Positions 17,374 through 26,932 are shown, counted from the first letter of the stretch. The stretch is 64,000 bases of DNA from Paucibacter sediminis (GCF_030254645.1 NZ_CP116346.1:4691001-4755000), one strand, 5' to 3'. Notes: a model not told the origin generated them from the letters alone. Translations and numbers: made by a program.

Positions 17374-19359
17374 TTATTTGCGCAGATAGTCGAAGAAGGC
17401 CTTGGAGTTGGAATCGCGGCCGAGGAAGTCGTGCACCAGCTCCTGCGCCGGCTTCTGGCCACCCTGGCCCAGCACGGTGTTGCGGTAGCGCAGGCCCACC
17501 TCGGGGCTCAGCTTGTCGGCCGCGAAGGCGGTGCGCAGGTCCATCGCCACCACCAGGCTCCAGAGGTAGCCGTAGTAGCCAGCACCATAGCCGCCGGCGA
17601 TATGGGCAAAGCCGGCCGGGAACTTGCTGCCGGGCACATAGCCCAGCGGCGTGGCACCCTGCATCTTGGCCCACAGGGCCAGGGGATCGGGCACCTCCTT
17701 GCCATGCAGGGCCAGGTCATAGCTGGCGAACAGGTGCTGGCGGCCATAGGCCGAGCCCTTGCCGAATTCCTTGGCCGCCTTGGCGCGGTCCACCAGCTCG
17801 TCGGGCACGGGCTTGCAGCTCGGGCACACATCGGCCATCAGCTTCAGCACCTTCTTGTCCACCACCCAGTCCTCCAGCATCTGCGAGGGGGCTTCGACGA
17901 AGTCCAGCATCACGCTGGTGCCGCCCTGCAGCGCATAGCGGGTGTTGCTGAGGTTGTTGTGCACCGCATGGCCCAGCTCATGCAGCAGGGTTTCCATCTC
18001 GTCGATGGTGAGGCCCTTGCGGTCAAAGTTCACCACCAGAGCGGCGGTGGAGGTGCGACCGATGCGCGAGGCGCTGGAGCGCAGCGGCCACACCGCCGCA
18101 TGGTTGTACTTGCCCTCGCGCGGGTACATGTCCACATAGAGGGTGGCGATCGGCTTGCCGCTGGCCGCATCGCTGACGGCAAAGGCCTTGGCCTCGGGGT
18201 GCCAGAGCTCGGCCGGCACCTCGGTGTAGCGCACGCCCATCAGCTTCTCGATCACATGCATCGCGAACTTCAGGCTCTCCTGGGCCGGGAAGTACTCGCG
18301 GAAGGCCTCCTGGTCGACGCTGAAGCGCTCCTTGCGCAGGCGCTCGGCGTAGAAGCTGCTGTCCCAGCGCTCGATCTTGGTGGCTTCGAGCGGCTGGCCC
18401 AGGTGCTTGGCCTTGGCGGCGCGCAGCTCCTCCACATCGCTGCGTTCGCGCGCGTTGACGGTGTCCTTCACCTCGTCGAGGAACTTCCAGGCGGTGGCGG
18501 CGTCCTTGGCCATGCGGCGACGCAGATTGAAGTCGACGAAGTTGCTGAAGCCGAACAGCTGCGCGTACTCGTTGCGCAGCTTGGCGATCTCGCCCAGCAG
18601 GGCCAGATTGGCGTCGCCGCCCTCGTTCTCCTTGGCGCGCCAGAGGCGCTCGCGCGCGGCGGCGTTCTCGCCGCTTTGCAGCAGCGGGCGCAGCGTCGGG
18701 TAGTCCACGCCCAGCAGCACGCGGCCCTGGGCGTCGCGCTTGGCCTTGGCCCACACGCCCTCGGGCACGCCCTTGAGCTCGTCCTCGCTGAAAGCCACCT
18801 GCACATTGGCGTCGCGGATGTTCTTGTTGAACTGCTGGTCCAGCTCGGTCAGCTTGTCGAGGATCTGCTTGGCACGCTGGCGCTTGGGCGCCGTCAGGCT
18901 CACGCCGCTGTCCTCGAAGCCGCCCAGGGCAATGCGCTGCAGCTCGCGCTCGATCGCCGTGGGCGTGGGGGCGCTCTTGAGCGCGCGGAAAATCTTCTCG
19001 TTCTGGTTGAAGCTGGAATTGAAATCCGACCAGCGCAGCGAGCAGGCCTGGGCGGCATCGCGCCCGGCGGCATCCGGGTGCACGTTCAGCACGAAGTCGA
19101 TCGGGCTCAGCGTGTCCTCGACAAAGGCGTAATAGTCGTCATAAGCGGCAATCCAGCCGGCGTCGACCTTGTGGCGCTCGAGCTGGGCCACGCGCTTCTT
19201 GGCGGCGGCCAGGCCGGCATCGCAGGCGGACTTGATCTGCGCGGCGCTCTTGAGCTGGGGAAAGGCCGGGCCGGGCAGGCTGGCTTGCGCCAGCGCGTTG
19301 GCGCCGAGCAGGATGGCGCCGGCCGCGAAGGCGGCGGCGCGCAAAGGCTTGGTATTCAT
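17374..19359 (-). CDS. Exported M3-family zinc oligopeptidase
   Basis: The 661-residue protein is an M3 (thimet oligopeptidase/Dcp-like) metallopeptidase. The zinc-binding helix HELGH is at residues 460-464, and the third ligand motif lies downstream in DFVEAPSQMLEDW. A typical signal peptide (MNTKPLRAAAFAAGAILLGANALAQA) shown here in part as RAAAFAAGAILLGANALAQA predicts export to the periplasm, unusual for the cytoplasmic members. The ATG at 19359 has GGAG six bases upstream. A terminator follows it. Confidence 0.9.
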   Translation of the reverse strand: MNTKPLRAAAFAAGAILLGANALAQASLPGPAFPQLKSAAQIKSACDAGLAAAKKRVAQLERHKVDAGWIAAYDDYYAFVEDTLSPIDFVLNVHPDAAGRDAAQACSLRWSDFNSSFNQNEKIFRALKSAPTPTAIERELQRIALGGFEDSGVSLTAPKRQRAKQILDKLTELDQQFNKNIRDANVQVAFSEDELKGVPEGVWAKAKRDAQGRVLLGVDYPTLRPLLQSGENAAARERLWRAKENEGGDANLALLGEIAKLRNEYAQLFGFSNFVDFNLRRRMAKDAATAWKFLDEVKDTVNARERSDVEELRAAKAKHLGQPLEATKIERWDSSFYAERLRKERFSVDQEAFREYFPAQESLKFAMHVIEKLMGVRYTEVPAELWHPEAKAFAVSDAASGKPIATLYVDMYPREGKYNHAAVWPLRSSASRIGRTSTAALVVNFDRKGLTIDEMETLLHELGHAVHNNLSNTRYALQGGTSVMLDFVEAPSQMLEDWVVDKKVLKLMADVCPSCKPVPDELVDRAKAAKEFGKGSAYGRQHLFASYDLALHGKEVPDPLALWAKMQGATPLGYVPGSKFPAGFAHIAGGYGAGYYGYLWSLVVAMDLRTAFAADKLSPEVGLRYRNTVLGQGGQKPAQELVHDFLGRDSNSKAFFDYLRK

Positions 19360-19478
19360 GCGGACTCCAGTTGCGGGGCCGCCCCCAACGTTAGGATCCG
19401 GGCGGCAAGGGCACGGATTGTGCCCGCGGGTCAAAAATCGGGCCAAAAGGCACAGCGTAGGAACCCTAGGAGGAGCGC

Positions 19479-20303
19479 ATGACAGCAGCACAGACCAGCC
19501 GCATCCGCGTGGGCATAGGCGGCTGGAATTTCGAGCCCTGGCGCAACAATTTCTACCCGGCCGGCTGGCCGCAGGCGCGCGAGCTGGAGTACGCGAGCCG
19601 CCGGCTCAGCGCGATCGAGATCAACAGCACCTACTACAGCTCGCAATCCCCCGCCAGCTTCGCGCGCTGGCGCGCGCAGACGCCCGACGACTTCATGTTC
19701 TCGCTCAAGGCCTCGCGCTTTGCCACCAACCGGCGCGTGCTGGCCGAGGCCGGCGAATCGGTGCAGCGCTTCGTACACAGCGGCATTGCCGAGCTGGGCG
19801 ACAAGCTGGGGCCCATCGTCTGGCAGTTCGCGCCCAGCAAACGCTTCGATGCCGAGGACTTCGCAGCCTTCCTGGCCCTGCTGCCCGCGGCGGTGGACGG
19901 CATTGCGCTGCGGCACGCGCTGGATGTGCGGCATGCCAGCTTTCTGTGCCCCGAGTACCTGGCCCTGGCCAGGCGCCATGGCGTGGCCAGCGTGTTCACC
20001 GACTCGGACGACTACCCCAGCTTTGCCGACTTGAGCGGCGACTTCGTCTACACGCGCATGATGCGCACCCAGGCCGAGCTGCCCGAGGGCTGCACGCCGC
20101 AGGCCCTGGATGCGATCGCAGCCTGTGCCCAGGCCTGGCATGCCGGCCACGAGCCCGCCGCGCTGCCGCGCGTGCAGGCACCCGCGCCGGCAACTGCGCT
20201 GACAACTGCGCCGCGCGATGTCTTCATGTTCTTCATCAGCGGCGCCAAGGAGCGCGCGCCCGCGGCCGCGATGGCCCTGGAGCAGCGGCTCAGGCCGGAT
20301 TAG
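19479..20303 (+). CDS. DUF72 (YecE-like) TIM-barrel protein
   Basis: The 274-residue protein matches the DUF72 family: VGIGGWNFEPWRNNFYP at the N-terminus, AIEINSTYYSSQSP, FMFSLKASRFATN and GPIVWQFAPSKRF. The structure is TIM-barrel-like and the biochemical role is unsettled. AGGAGG lies just upstream of ATG 19479. It is divergent from the M3 peptidase, and its TAG overlaps the TAA of convergent prpE. Confidence 0.87.
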   Translation: MTAAQTSRIRVGIGGWNFEPWRNNFYPAGWPQARELEYASRRLSAIEINSTYYSSQSPASFARWRAQTPDDFMFSLKASRFATNRRVLAEAGESVQRFVHSGIAELGDKLGPIVWQFAPSKRFDAEDFAAFLALLPAAVDGIALRHALDVRHASFLCPEYLALARRHGVASVFTDSDDYPSFADLSGDFVYTRMMRTQAELPEGCTPQALDAIAACAQAWHAGHEPAALPRVQAPAPATALTTAPRDVFMFFISGAKERAPAAAMALEQRLRPD

Positions 20304-22201
20304 GCACCAAGCAGCTCGCTGATCTGGCGCAGCGCCGCCGGGTCGTCCATGGTGCTGAGATCGCCCGGATCGCGCCCCTCGCAGACCGCCTGGATGGCGC
20401 GCCGCAGCAGCTTGCCCGAGCGCGTCTTGGGCAGCACATTGACGAAGCGCACGCGCGCCGGGCGCGCCACCGCGCCCAGCTGCTCGTCCACCAGCTTCAT
20501 GATCTCGCCCTCCTGGGCCAGCGCGGCCTGCGGCGTGGCGGCGCGGCTGGCGTCCTTGAGCACCGCGAAGGCCATCGCCACCTGACCCTTGAGCTGGTCG
20601 GCCACGCCCACCACCGCCACCTCGGCCACATTGGGATGGCTGGAGATGCTCTCCTCGATCTCGCGCGTGCCGAGGCGGTGGCCGGCCACATTGATCACGT
20701 CGTCGGTGCGGCCGAGGATGTAGAAATAGCCGTCGGCATCGCGGATGCCCCAGTCGAAGGTCGAATACAGCTGCTGGCCCGGGATGCTGGACCAGTAGGT
20801 GTTGACGAAGCGCGCATCGTCGCGCCACACCGTCTGCAGGCAGCCGGGCGGCAAGGGGCCGGCGATCGCCACCACGCCCTTCTGGTTCGGGGCCGTCAGC
20901 TCCGCGCCGCTGTTCTCGTCCAGCAGCTTGACGTTGAAGCCATACATGGCCACGCCGGGCGAGCCGAACTTGCTGGCCTTGGTCTCCACGCCATTGGCGA
21001 TCGAGAGGATGGGCCAGCCGGTCTCGGTCTGCCAGTAGTTGTCGATGATGGGGCGGCCCAGCGCCTCGGCGATCCACTTGGCGGTGGGTTCGTCGAGCGG
21101 CTCGCCGGCCAGGAAGAGCGCACGCAGCGAGCTCAGGTCGTATTTGCTCAGGTAGGCCGGATCCTGCTTCTTCAGCACCCGCACCGCGGTAGGCGCGCTG
21201 AACATCACCGTGACCCGGTACTTCTCCACCAGGCTCCACCAGACGCCGGCGTCCGGCCGGGTGGGCAGGCCCTCGTACATGATGGTGGCCATGCCCGCCA
21301 GCAGCGGGCCGTAGATGATGTAGCTGTGGCCCACCACCCAGCCGATGTCGCTGGTGGAGAAATAGGTCTCGCCCGGCCGGCCGCAGTAGATGTGCTGCAT
21401 GCTGGCGGCCAGCGCCACCGCATAGCCGCCGGTGTCGCGCTGCACGCCCTTGGGCTTGCCGGTGGTGCCGCTGGTGTAGAGCGTGTAGCTGGGCGCGTTG
21501 GCCTCCAGCCAGGTGCAGGGTACCTGGGCGTCGAGGTGCTGCTCGCGCAGCGCGGCGTAGTCGAGGTCGCGGCCGGCCACGCGCTCGAAGGGCGCGAGGC
21601 CGCGGTCCACCATCAGCACCGCGCCCGGCTTGTGGCGTGCCAGCTGGATGGCCTCGTCCAGCAGATGCTTGTAGGGCACGACCTTGCCCGAGCGGCTGCC
21701 GGCATCGGCGCTGACGATCAGCGCCGGCTCGGCATCGTCGATGCGGCTGGCCAGGCTGTGGCTGGCGAAGCCGCCGAACACCACGGAATGGATCGCGCCG
21801 ATGCGCGCGCAGGCCAGCATCGCAAACGCGGCCTCGGGAATCATGGGCATGTAGATCAGCACCCGGTCGCCCTGGCTCACGCCCTGGGCCAGCAGGATGG
21901 CGGCCATGCGCTCGACCTCGCGCTGCAGCGCGCTGAAGCTGTAGATGCGCTCCTGGTCCACCTCGGTGGAGACCCAGATCAGCGCGTTCTGCTCGCCACG
22001 GTCGCGCGCATGGCGGTCCACCGCGTTGTGGCAGAGATTGGTTTCGCCACCGACGAACCAGCGCGCAAACGGCGGCCGGCTGTAGTCGCACACCTGCTCG
22101 AAGGGGCGATGCCATTCGATCGCCCGGGCCTGCTCGGCCCAGAAGGCATCGCGATCCTCGATCGAGCGGCGGTAGAACTCGGCGTAAGACGAAGTGGACA
22201 T
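20300..22201 (-). CDS. prpE: Propionyl-CoA synthetase
   Basis: The 633-residue ANL-superfamily ligase activates propionate with ATP and CoA. It tracks E. coli PrpE from start to end: PPFARWF, TNLCHNAVDRHA, the P-loop TLYTSGTTGKPKGVQRD, NYWQTETGWPI, GRTDDVINVAGHRLGTREIE, and the acetylation-site lysine motif TRSGKLLRR. The ATG at 22201 is preceded by GGGAG. The methylcitrate-cycle genes prpBC are not adjacent. It converges with the DUF72 gene with overlapping stops. Confidence 0.93.
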   Translation of the reverse strand: MSTSSYAEFYRRSIEDRDAFWAEQARAIEWHRPFEQVCDYSRPPFARWFVGGETNLCHNAVDRHARDRGEQNALIWVSTEVDQERIYSFSALQREVERMAAILLAQGVSQGDRVLIYMPMIPEAAFAMLACARIGAIHSVVFGGFASHSLASRIDDAEPALIVSADAGSRSGKVVPYKHLLDEAIQLARHKPGAVLMVDRGLAPFERVAGRDLDYAALREQHLDAQVPCTWLEANAPSYTLYTSGTTGKPKGVQRDTGGYAVALAASMQHIYCGRPGETYFSTSDIGWVVGHSYIIYGPLLAGMATIMYEGLPTRPDAGVWWSLVEKYRVTVMFSAPTAVRVLKKQDPAYLSKYDLSSLRALFLAGEPLDEPTAKWIAEALGRPIIDNYWQTETGWPILSIANGVETKASKFGSPGVAMYGFNVKLLDENSGAELTAPNQKGVVAIAGPLPPGCLQTVWRDDARFVNTYWSSIPGQQLYSTFDWGIRDADGYFYILGRTDDVINVAGHRLGTREIEESISSHPNVAEVAVVGVADQLKGQVAMAFAVLKDASRAATPQAALAQEGEIMKLVDEQLGAVARPARVRFVNVLPKTRSGKLLRRAIQAVCEGRDPGDLSTMDDPAALRQISELLGA

Positions 22202-22328
22202 GCGCGAACTCCCAAACAATGCTTGGCGCGCATTTCATGCAGAGGGACTGACGACAGCCTGACCCGCCGTGCAAAGCTGCACGCGACTTGAGCTTGCGCA
22301 AGGCGCCGGCCCCATGAGCCTGTGGTCC

Positions 22329-22350
22329 AATGCGGGTATTCCCGCATTTT
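22329..22350 (+). terminator. Terminator-like hairpin in a divergent promoter region
   Basis: AATGCGGG (22329-22336) pairs with CCCGCATT (22341-22348) around TATT, followed by TT and then GC. It lies 95 nt before the NlpC/P60 ATG and would act only on plus-strand transcripts, for which no gene lies upstream. It may be a leader hairpin or an operator for prpE. Confidence 0.3.
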
Positions 22351-22444
22351 GCAATTTCAAAACCGGCCCCGGGCTTACCCGGAGTTTTACATCCTCTTGC
22401 TTGACACCCCGGACAGCCCCTCCTTAAGCTGCGCGCCGGACACC

Positions 22445-23188
22445 ATGACAGTCGCGCGCCGCTTCCCCTCCCCCACCCGCCCTGCCCGTCTCAAGCCACT
22501 GGCTTGCGGGCTGAGCCTGTGCGCGGGTCTGCTGGGCAGCGGGGCCTGGGCACAGCAAGCGCCGCAAAACCTGACCCCACCGCCCGGCACGATGACCGGC
22601 GCCTATGGCCAGAGCCTGCTGCAACAAGCGCCCGCGGCCGTCGCGCCGGCCCCGGCGACAGCTGGCCAAAATGCCACCAACGCCACCGACGCCGTCTCGC
22701 GTTTTCTGCAGGAGCGCGGCCTCCTGAGCCAGGCGCAGCTGGAGTCCAACAAATTCCTCAGCTCGGTGCGCGATACCGCCTCCGACCTGGTGCTGTCGGC
22801 GATGAACTTCCTCGGCGTGCCCTACAAGCGCGGCGGCAATTCGATCGACAGCGGTTTCGATTGCAGCGGCTTCACCCGCCACATCTTCGAAAAGAGCGTG
22901 GGCCTGGTGCTGCCGCACCGCGCCGACGAGCAGGCCCGGCTCTCCAGCCTGATGCCCATCAAGCAGGACGAGCTCAAGCCCGGCGACCTGGTGTTCTTCA
23001 ACACCATGCGCCGCACCTTCTCGCATGTGGGCATCTATGTGGGCGAGGGCAAATTCATCCACGCCCCGCGCACCGGCAGCGCCGTGCGCGTGGAAGACAT
23101 GCGCGAGGCCTACTGGGCCAAGCGCTTCACCGGCGCGCGCCGCGCCGACCTGGGCAGCGCCGTCGACGCCAGCACCTTGCTGCGCTGA
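22445..23188 (+). CDS. Secreted NlpC/P60 (C40) peptidoglycan hydrolase
   Basis: The 247-residue protein starts with a signal peptide ending ...GSGAWAQQ. A Pro/Ala-rich linker leads to a C-terminal NlpC/P60 domain with catalytic Cys140 in DCSGF, His194 in SHVGIYVG and a third polar residue in HAPRTG. It should cleave gamma-D-Glu-diaminopimelate bonds in the periplasm. The ATG at 22445 gives a clean signal peptide; upstream in-frame starts do not. An 82-nt gap separates it from the next gene. Confidence 0.88.
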   Translation: MTVARRFPSPTRPARLKPLACGLSLCAGLLGSGAWAQQAPQNLTPPPGTMTGAYGQSLLQQAPAAVAPAPATAGQNATNATDAVSRFLQERGLLSQAQLESNKFLSSVRDTASDLVLSAMNFLGVPYKRGGNSIDSGFDCSGFTRHIFEKSVGLVLPHRADEQARLSSLMPIKQDELKPGDLVFFNTMRRTFSHVGIYVGEGKFIHAPRTGSAVRVEDMREAYWAKRFTGARRADLGSAVDASTLLR

Positions 23189-23270
23189 GCGCACTCGAAG
23201 GGGCCCCCGCGCATGCGGCCAAGGGTTCTCTTGATGACCATCAAGCCGCCTGCCGTGCGAGCATGGCAGC

Positions 23271-24080
23271 ATGATGATCTTCATGCCCAACAAACATACC
23301 GAGAAAGCCCTGCAGGAGTCGCGCCGCTTCGGCGTCAAGCCCGTGCCCGTGTTGCGCCCGCTGGGCTGGCTGGCGCGCGGCTGGGCCGATCTGGTGCATT
23401 GCCCCGGCCCCTCGCTGCTGCACGGCCTGGTGCTGGCGCTGGCCGGCGCCGCCATCTTCATGCTGGCGCGCCACCGCTTCTGGCTGCTGGCCGGCGCCTT
23501 CAGCGGCTTCCTGCTGGTCGCCCCCATCCTGGCCACCGGCCTCTACGCGATCAGCCGTGAGCTGGAGCGCGGCCGGCGCGCGACGCTCGCCACCGTGCTG
23601 CAAGTCTGGAAGCCGCGCGACGGCCGCCTGGTGGGCTTCGGCCTGCTGCTGGCCCTGGCCGGCAGCGGATGGGTGCTGACCTCGGCGGCGCTCATCACCG
23701 GCTTTGCCGGCGTGCCCATCACCAAGCCGCTGGATTTCGTGCGCCATGTGGTGCTGAACGAGGGCTCGCACCTGTTCGAAGCCTGGCTGGCGCTGGGCGC
23801 GGTGCTGGCCGCGCCGGTGTTTGCCTCCACCCTGATTGCCGTGCCGCTGCTGCTGGATCGCCAGATCAGCGTGCTCGGCGCCGTCTTCACCAGCTGGCGC
23901 GCGGTGATGGAATACCCGGCGCCGGTGGCGCTGTGGGCCGCCCTCATCATGGCCCTGACCCTCGTGGGCATGGCCACCCTGATGCTGGGCCTGGTGGTGA
24001 TCCTGCCCTGGCTGGGCCACGCCAGTTGGCATGCCTACCGCGACCTGGTGGATACCTCGGGCATGGCCCGCATCGATTGA
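23271..24080 (+). CDS. DUF2189 integral membrane protein
   Basis: The 269-residue protein has about six hydrophobic helices. Family features are GWLARGWADL near residue 30, GFLLVAPILATGLYAISRELERG and the C-terminal LGHASWHAYRDLVD. The function of DUF2189 proteins is unknown. ATG 23271 is followed by a second ATG at 23274, and either may be used. It is followed after 16 nt by the DUF2788 gene. Confidence 0.8.
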   Translation: MMIFMPNKHTEKALQESRRFGVKPVPVLRPLGWLARGWADLVHCPGPSLLHGLVLALAGAAIFMLARHRFWLLAGAFSGFLLVAPILATGLYAISRELERGRRATLATVLQVWKPRDGRLVGFGLLLALAGSGWVLTSAALITGFAGVPITKPLDFVRHVVLNEGSHLFEAWLALGAVLAAPVFASTLIAVPLLLDRQISVLGAVFTSWRAVMEYPAPVALWAALIMALTLVGMATLMLGLVVILPWLGHASWHAYRDLVDTSGMARID

Positions 24081-24096
24081 AGCAAGACCTGACCCC

Positions 24097-24315
24097 ATGT
24101 TCGGATACTCGGAAGAGCAGATCGCGCAATTCGGCCTGACGTTCGGCGTCACGGCCTTCATGCTCTACATGGTGTTCATCATCCTGCAGCTGGCGCGCGA
24201 GTCCAAGGCCGGCAAGTTCGGCACCTTCATCCTGCTGCTGGGCCTGGGTTTCGGCCTGGTGGGCTTTGCCGCCAAGGGCCTGATCAAGTACTTCCTGAGT
24301 GGCCTGGGCGAATGA
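24097..24315 (+). CDS. DUF2788 small membrane protein
   Basis: The 72-residue protein has two predicted TM helices (FGLTFGVTAFMLYMVFIILQ and ILLLGLGFGLVGFAAKGLI). The sequence pattern LARESKAGKFGTF between them is typical of the DUF2788 family of betaproteobacteria. The function is unknown. The ATG at 24097 is preferred over an in-frame start inside the upstream gene. Its stop overlaps the YitT ATG as ATGA. Confidence 0.78.
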   Translation: MFGYSEEQIAQFGLTFGVTAFMLYMVFIILQLARESKAGKFGTFILLLGLGFGLVGFAAKGLIKYFLSGLGE

Positions 24316-24935
24316 GCAATAGCAACAAAGCCGGCACGCGCAGCTTCCGCCACTCGCTGTTCGAGGATGCCCAGGCCCTCATCACCGGCACCCTGTTCGT
24401 GGCGCTGGGCGTGGCGCTGTTCAAGCAGGCCGGCATGCTCACCGGCGGCACGGTGGGCATCGCCTTCCTGCTGCACTACGCCAGCGGCCTGCCCTTCGGC
24501 GCGCTGTTCTTCTGCCTGAACCTGCCTTTCTACTGGCTGGCCTACCGCCGCATGGGCCTGGCCTTCACGGTCAAGACCGTCTGCGCGGTGACGCTGATGT
24601 CGCTGCTGGCCGAGGTGCTGCCGCGCTGGCTGCAGTTTGCGCAGCTGAACATCTGGTTTGCCGCGATTGCCGGCGGCCTGCTGATCGGCGCCGGCATGCT
24701 GATCCTGTTCCGCCACAAGGCCAGCCTGGGCGGGCTCAACATCCTGGTGCTGTTCCTGCAGGAAAAGCGCGGCTGGCGCGCCGGCTATGTGCAGGCGGCG
24801 CTCGACGCGGCGATCCTCCTGAGTTCGCTCGCCTGGGTGGCGCCGGAGCGCATCGGCCTGTCGCTGATCGGCATGGCGGCCATGAATGCCGCGCTGGCGG
24901 TGAACCACCGTCCCGGGCGCTATCTGGCTATTTGA
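24312..24935 (+). CDS. YitT-family membrane protein
   Basis: The 207-residue protein shows the YitT N-terminal domain: five to six TM helices with KQAGMLTGGTVGIAFLLHY, NLPFYWLAYRRMG and the motif RHKASLGGLNIL. It lacks the C-terminal DUF2179 domain of Bacillus YitT, as is usual in proteobacteria. The function is unknown; a transporter-like role is often suggested. It is coupled to DUF2788 by an ATGA overlap and converges on DUF3501 with an 8-nt overlap. Confidence 0.83.
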   Translation: MSNSNKAGTRSFRHSLFEDAQALITGTLFVALGVALFKQAGMLTGGTVGIAFLLHYASGLPFGALFFCLNLPFYWLAYRRMGLAFTVKTVCAVTLMSLLAEVLPRWLQFAQLNIWFAAIAGGLLIGAGMLILFRHKASLGGLNILVLFLQEKRGWRAGYVQAALDAAILLSSLAWVAPERIGLSLIGMAAMNAALAVNHRPGRYLAI

Positions 24936-25506
24936 GATCCCCAGCCAGGCTGGCCAGGGTCTCGGCCGGGATCTGGGCATGGATGGGATAGTTGGCGTGG
25001 TCGCAGCCCAGCTTGGCGGCCGCGCCGGCGCGCAGCGCCTCGCGCATCGCGGGCGTGAACTCGAAGCGCACGAAATGCACGGCCGAGGTCTTCTCGGCGT
25101 TCTCGCGCTCCAGATCCTCGTCGGCGATCGCGTAGACGCGTGCATGGCCCTCGACCTCGACGAACAGGCGGTCCTCCACGCCGATCAGCCGCGCCAGCTC
25201 GCGCTTGCGCTCATGCGGGTCGGGATACTCGAGCAGCATGGTGGCCTTCCAGTTCGTGCCATCGGGCACCAAGGGCAGGTAGGCGTCCAGCTCGCCCTGT
25301 ATGCCCTCCTCCTCGAAGATCTTCTCGATGCGCAGCATCTCCTGGATCTGATAACGGATGGTCTGCTCGTCCTCGAACTGCAAGCTCATGTGCTCGCCCA
25401 GGGCCACGCTGCGCAGGCGGCGGTGTGCGATCACCGCGCCGTGGTGCTGCTTGCGGTGCCGGGCATAGGCCTCCAGGGTCATGAGGCTGTCGCGGGTGAT
25501 GGTCAT
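24928..25506 (-). CDS. DUF3501 protein of the rubrerythrin operon
   Basis: The 192-residue soluble protein matches DUF3501, which regularly follows a rubrerythrin and a CCG-type Fe-S protein. Conserved pieces are FEDEQTIRYQIQEMLRIEKIF, LVPDGTNWKATMLLEY and VHFVRFEFTPAM. The function is unknown; the constant gene order suggests oxidative-stress or peroxide metabolism. It is the last gene of the run 27365-24928. Confidence 0.85.
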   Translation of the reverse strand: MTITRDSLMTLEAYARHRKQHHGAVIAHRRLRSVALGEHMSLQFEDEQTIRYQIQEMLRIEKIFEEEGIQGELDAYLPLVPDGTNWKATMLLEYPDPHERKRELARLIGVEDRLFVEVEGHARVYAIADEDLERENAEKTSAVHFVRFEFTPAMREALRAGAAAKLGCDHANYPIHAQIPAETLASLAGDLK

Positions 25507-25522
25507 GTGCTCGCTCGTCTTC

Positions 25523-26878
25523 CTAGGTCAATCCATAGGCCATGCGCAAGAGGCTCAGCGGGTGAGCCAGATGCCTGGCCGGCGTACCGGCCTGCTGCAT
25601 GCCCTGGGCGATGTGGTGGCCGGCCAGCGCGCAATCGCTGGCGATATGGTCGGGCTCGTCCTTGGCCATGGCCTTGAAGACCGGCTTGCCGATCTTCATC
25701 GCCACCGGGTGGTAGGGCGTCTTCACGCCATAGGTGCCGGCATGGCCCGAGCAACGCTCCACGGTGTTGAGCTGCACGCTCACCGTCTGGCCGATCAGCT
25801 TGAACATCTCCTCGGTCTTGCGGCCGATCTTCTGCACCCGGCCATGGCAGGGGATGTGGTAGCTGACCTTGCCCAGCGCCGCCTTGAAATCGGTTTTCAA
25901 GAGGCCGTCCTTGTGGCGCGCGATCAGGTACTCGAAGGGGTCCCAGACCGCCTCCATCACCAGCTGCACATCGGCCTCGTCCGGGAACATCAGCGGCAGC
26001 TCCTGCTTGAACATCAGGGTGCAGCTGGGGATGGCCGAGAGGATGGCATAGCCCTCGCGCGCATAGCGCGCCAGCACCGGGATGTTGGCGTCCTTGTGCT
26101 TCTCCACCGTGGCCAGATCGCCCAGCTCCAGCTTGGGCATGCCGCAGCATTTCTCCTTCTCGACGATCACGTAGGGGATGTCGTTGTGGGCCAGCACCTT
26201 GAGCAGGTCGTGGCCGATGCCGGGCTCGTTGTAGTTGATGTAGCAGGTCGCGAAGATCGCCACCTTGCCGGGCGTGCGCTCGCCATGCGTGGCCGGGCCC
26301 TCACCTGCACTTTTGGCCGCGCCCCAGCGAAAGCGCTGGCCGGCCAGCTCGGGCATCCAGGCCTCGGGATGCACGCCCAGGGCCGCGTCCATGGCCTGGC
26401 GCGCCACGCGGGTCTTGTTGACGGCATTCACCAGCTGCACCACCACCGGGATGCCGGCGAACTGGCCGTGCACATCGGTGGAGGCCAAGAAGCGCTCGCC
26501 CGCGCCCACCTCGCCCTTGCGGAACTTGATCGCCTTGGCACGCAGCATGGTGTGCGGGAAGTCCAGGTTCCAGACATGCGGCGGCACATAGGGGCACTTG
26601 GTCATGTAGCAGAGGTCGCAGAGATAGCACTGGTCCACGACCTTCCAGAAATCCTGCTTGGCCACGCCGTCGAGCTCGCCGGTCTTGCCCTCGTCCACCA
26701 GGTCGAACAGCGTCGGGAAACTCTGGCACAGGCTCACGCAACGGCGGCAGCCGTGGCAGATGTCGAAGATGCGCTCCATCTCGTGCAGGCATTGCTGCTC
26801 GTCGTAGAAGGCGGGGTTCTTCCAGTCCAGTGGATGCCGGGTGGGGGCTTCGAGATTGCCTTCGCGCTTGCTCGTCAT
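25523..26878 (-). CDS. Fe-S oxidoreductase, GlpC/heterodisulfide-reductase type
   Basis: The 451-residue protein has two N-terminal [4Fe-4S] motifs (CHGCRRCVSLCQSFP and CYLCDLCYMTKCPYVPP) and two C-terminal CCG-type cysteine motifs (EKCCGMPKLELG and the PCH/SGHAGTYG region with CSGHAG). This is the architecture of GlpC and HdrB-like proteins. I chose ATG 26878 because GGGAG lies seven bases upstream; ATG 26893 is an in-frame alternative. It is membrane-peripheral or cytoplasmic with no TM helix. It acts with rubrerythrin and DUF3501 in an unresolved redox pathway. Confidence 0.87.
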   Translation of the reverse strand: MTSKREGNLEAPTRHPLDWKNPAFYDEQQCLHEMERIFDICHGCRRCVSLCQSFPTLFDLVDEGKTGELDGVAKQDFWKVVDQCYLCDLCYMTKCPYVPPHVWNLDFPHTMLRAKAIKFRKGEVGAGERFLASTDVHGQFAGIPVVVQLVNAVNKTRVARQAMDAALGVHPEAWMPELAGQRFRWGAAKSAGEGPATHGERTPGKVAIFATCYINYNEPGIGHDLLKVLAHNDIPYVIVEKEKCCGMPKLELGDLATVEKHKDANIPVLARYAREGYAILSAIPSCTLMFKQELPLMFPDEADVQLVMEAVWDPFEYLIARHKDGLLKTDFKAALGKVSYHIPCHGRVQKIGRKTEEMFKLIGQTVSVQLNTVERCSGHAGTYGVKTPYHPVAMKIGKPVFKAMAKDEPDHIASDCALAGHHIAQGMQQAGTPARHLAHPLSLLRMAYGLT

Positions 26879-26898
26879 GCTTTGCTCCCGCATACAGG

Positions 26899-26932
26899 GG
26901 CGGCGTCCTGAAAACTTGTTCAGGGCGCCGCC
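26899..26932 (-). promoter_or_regulatory. Strong intercistronic stem-loop in the rubrerythrin operon
   Basis: Positions 26899-26912 pair with 26919-26932 to form a 14-pair stem (one G-U) with a six-base loop, between the rubrerythrin stop and the Fe-S protein start. There is no T-run, so transcript processing, 3'-end protection of rubrerythrin mRNA or partial attenuation is more likely than full termination. Confidence 0.55.

Noticed and set aside
19410-19427. Terminator between the M3 peptidase and DUF72 genes
   Set aside because: GGGCAC/GTGCCC is only six pairs with no T-run, and the genes there are divergent.
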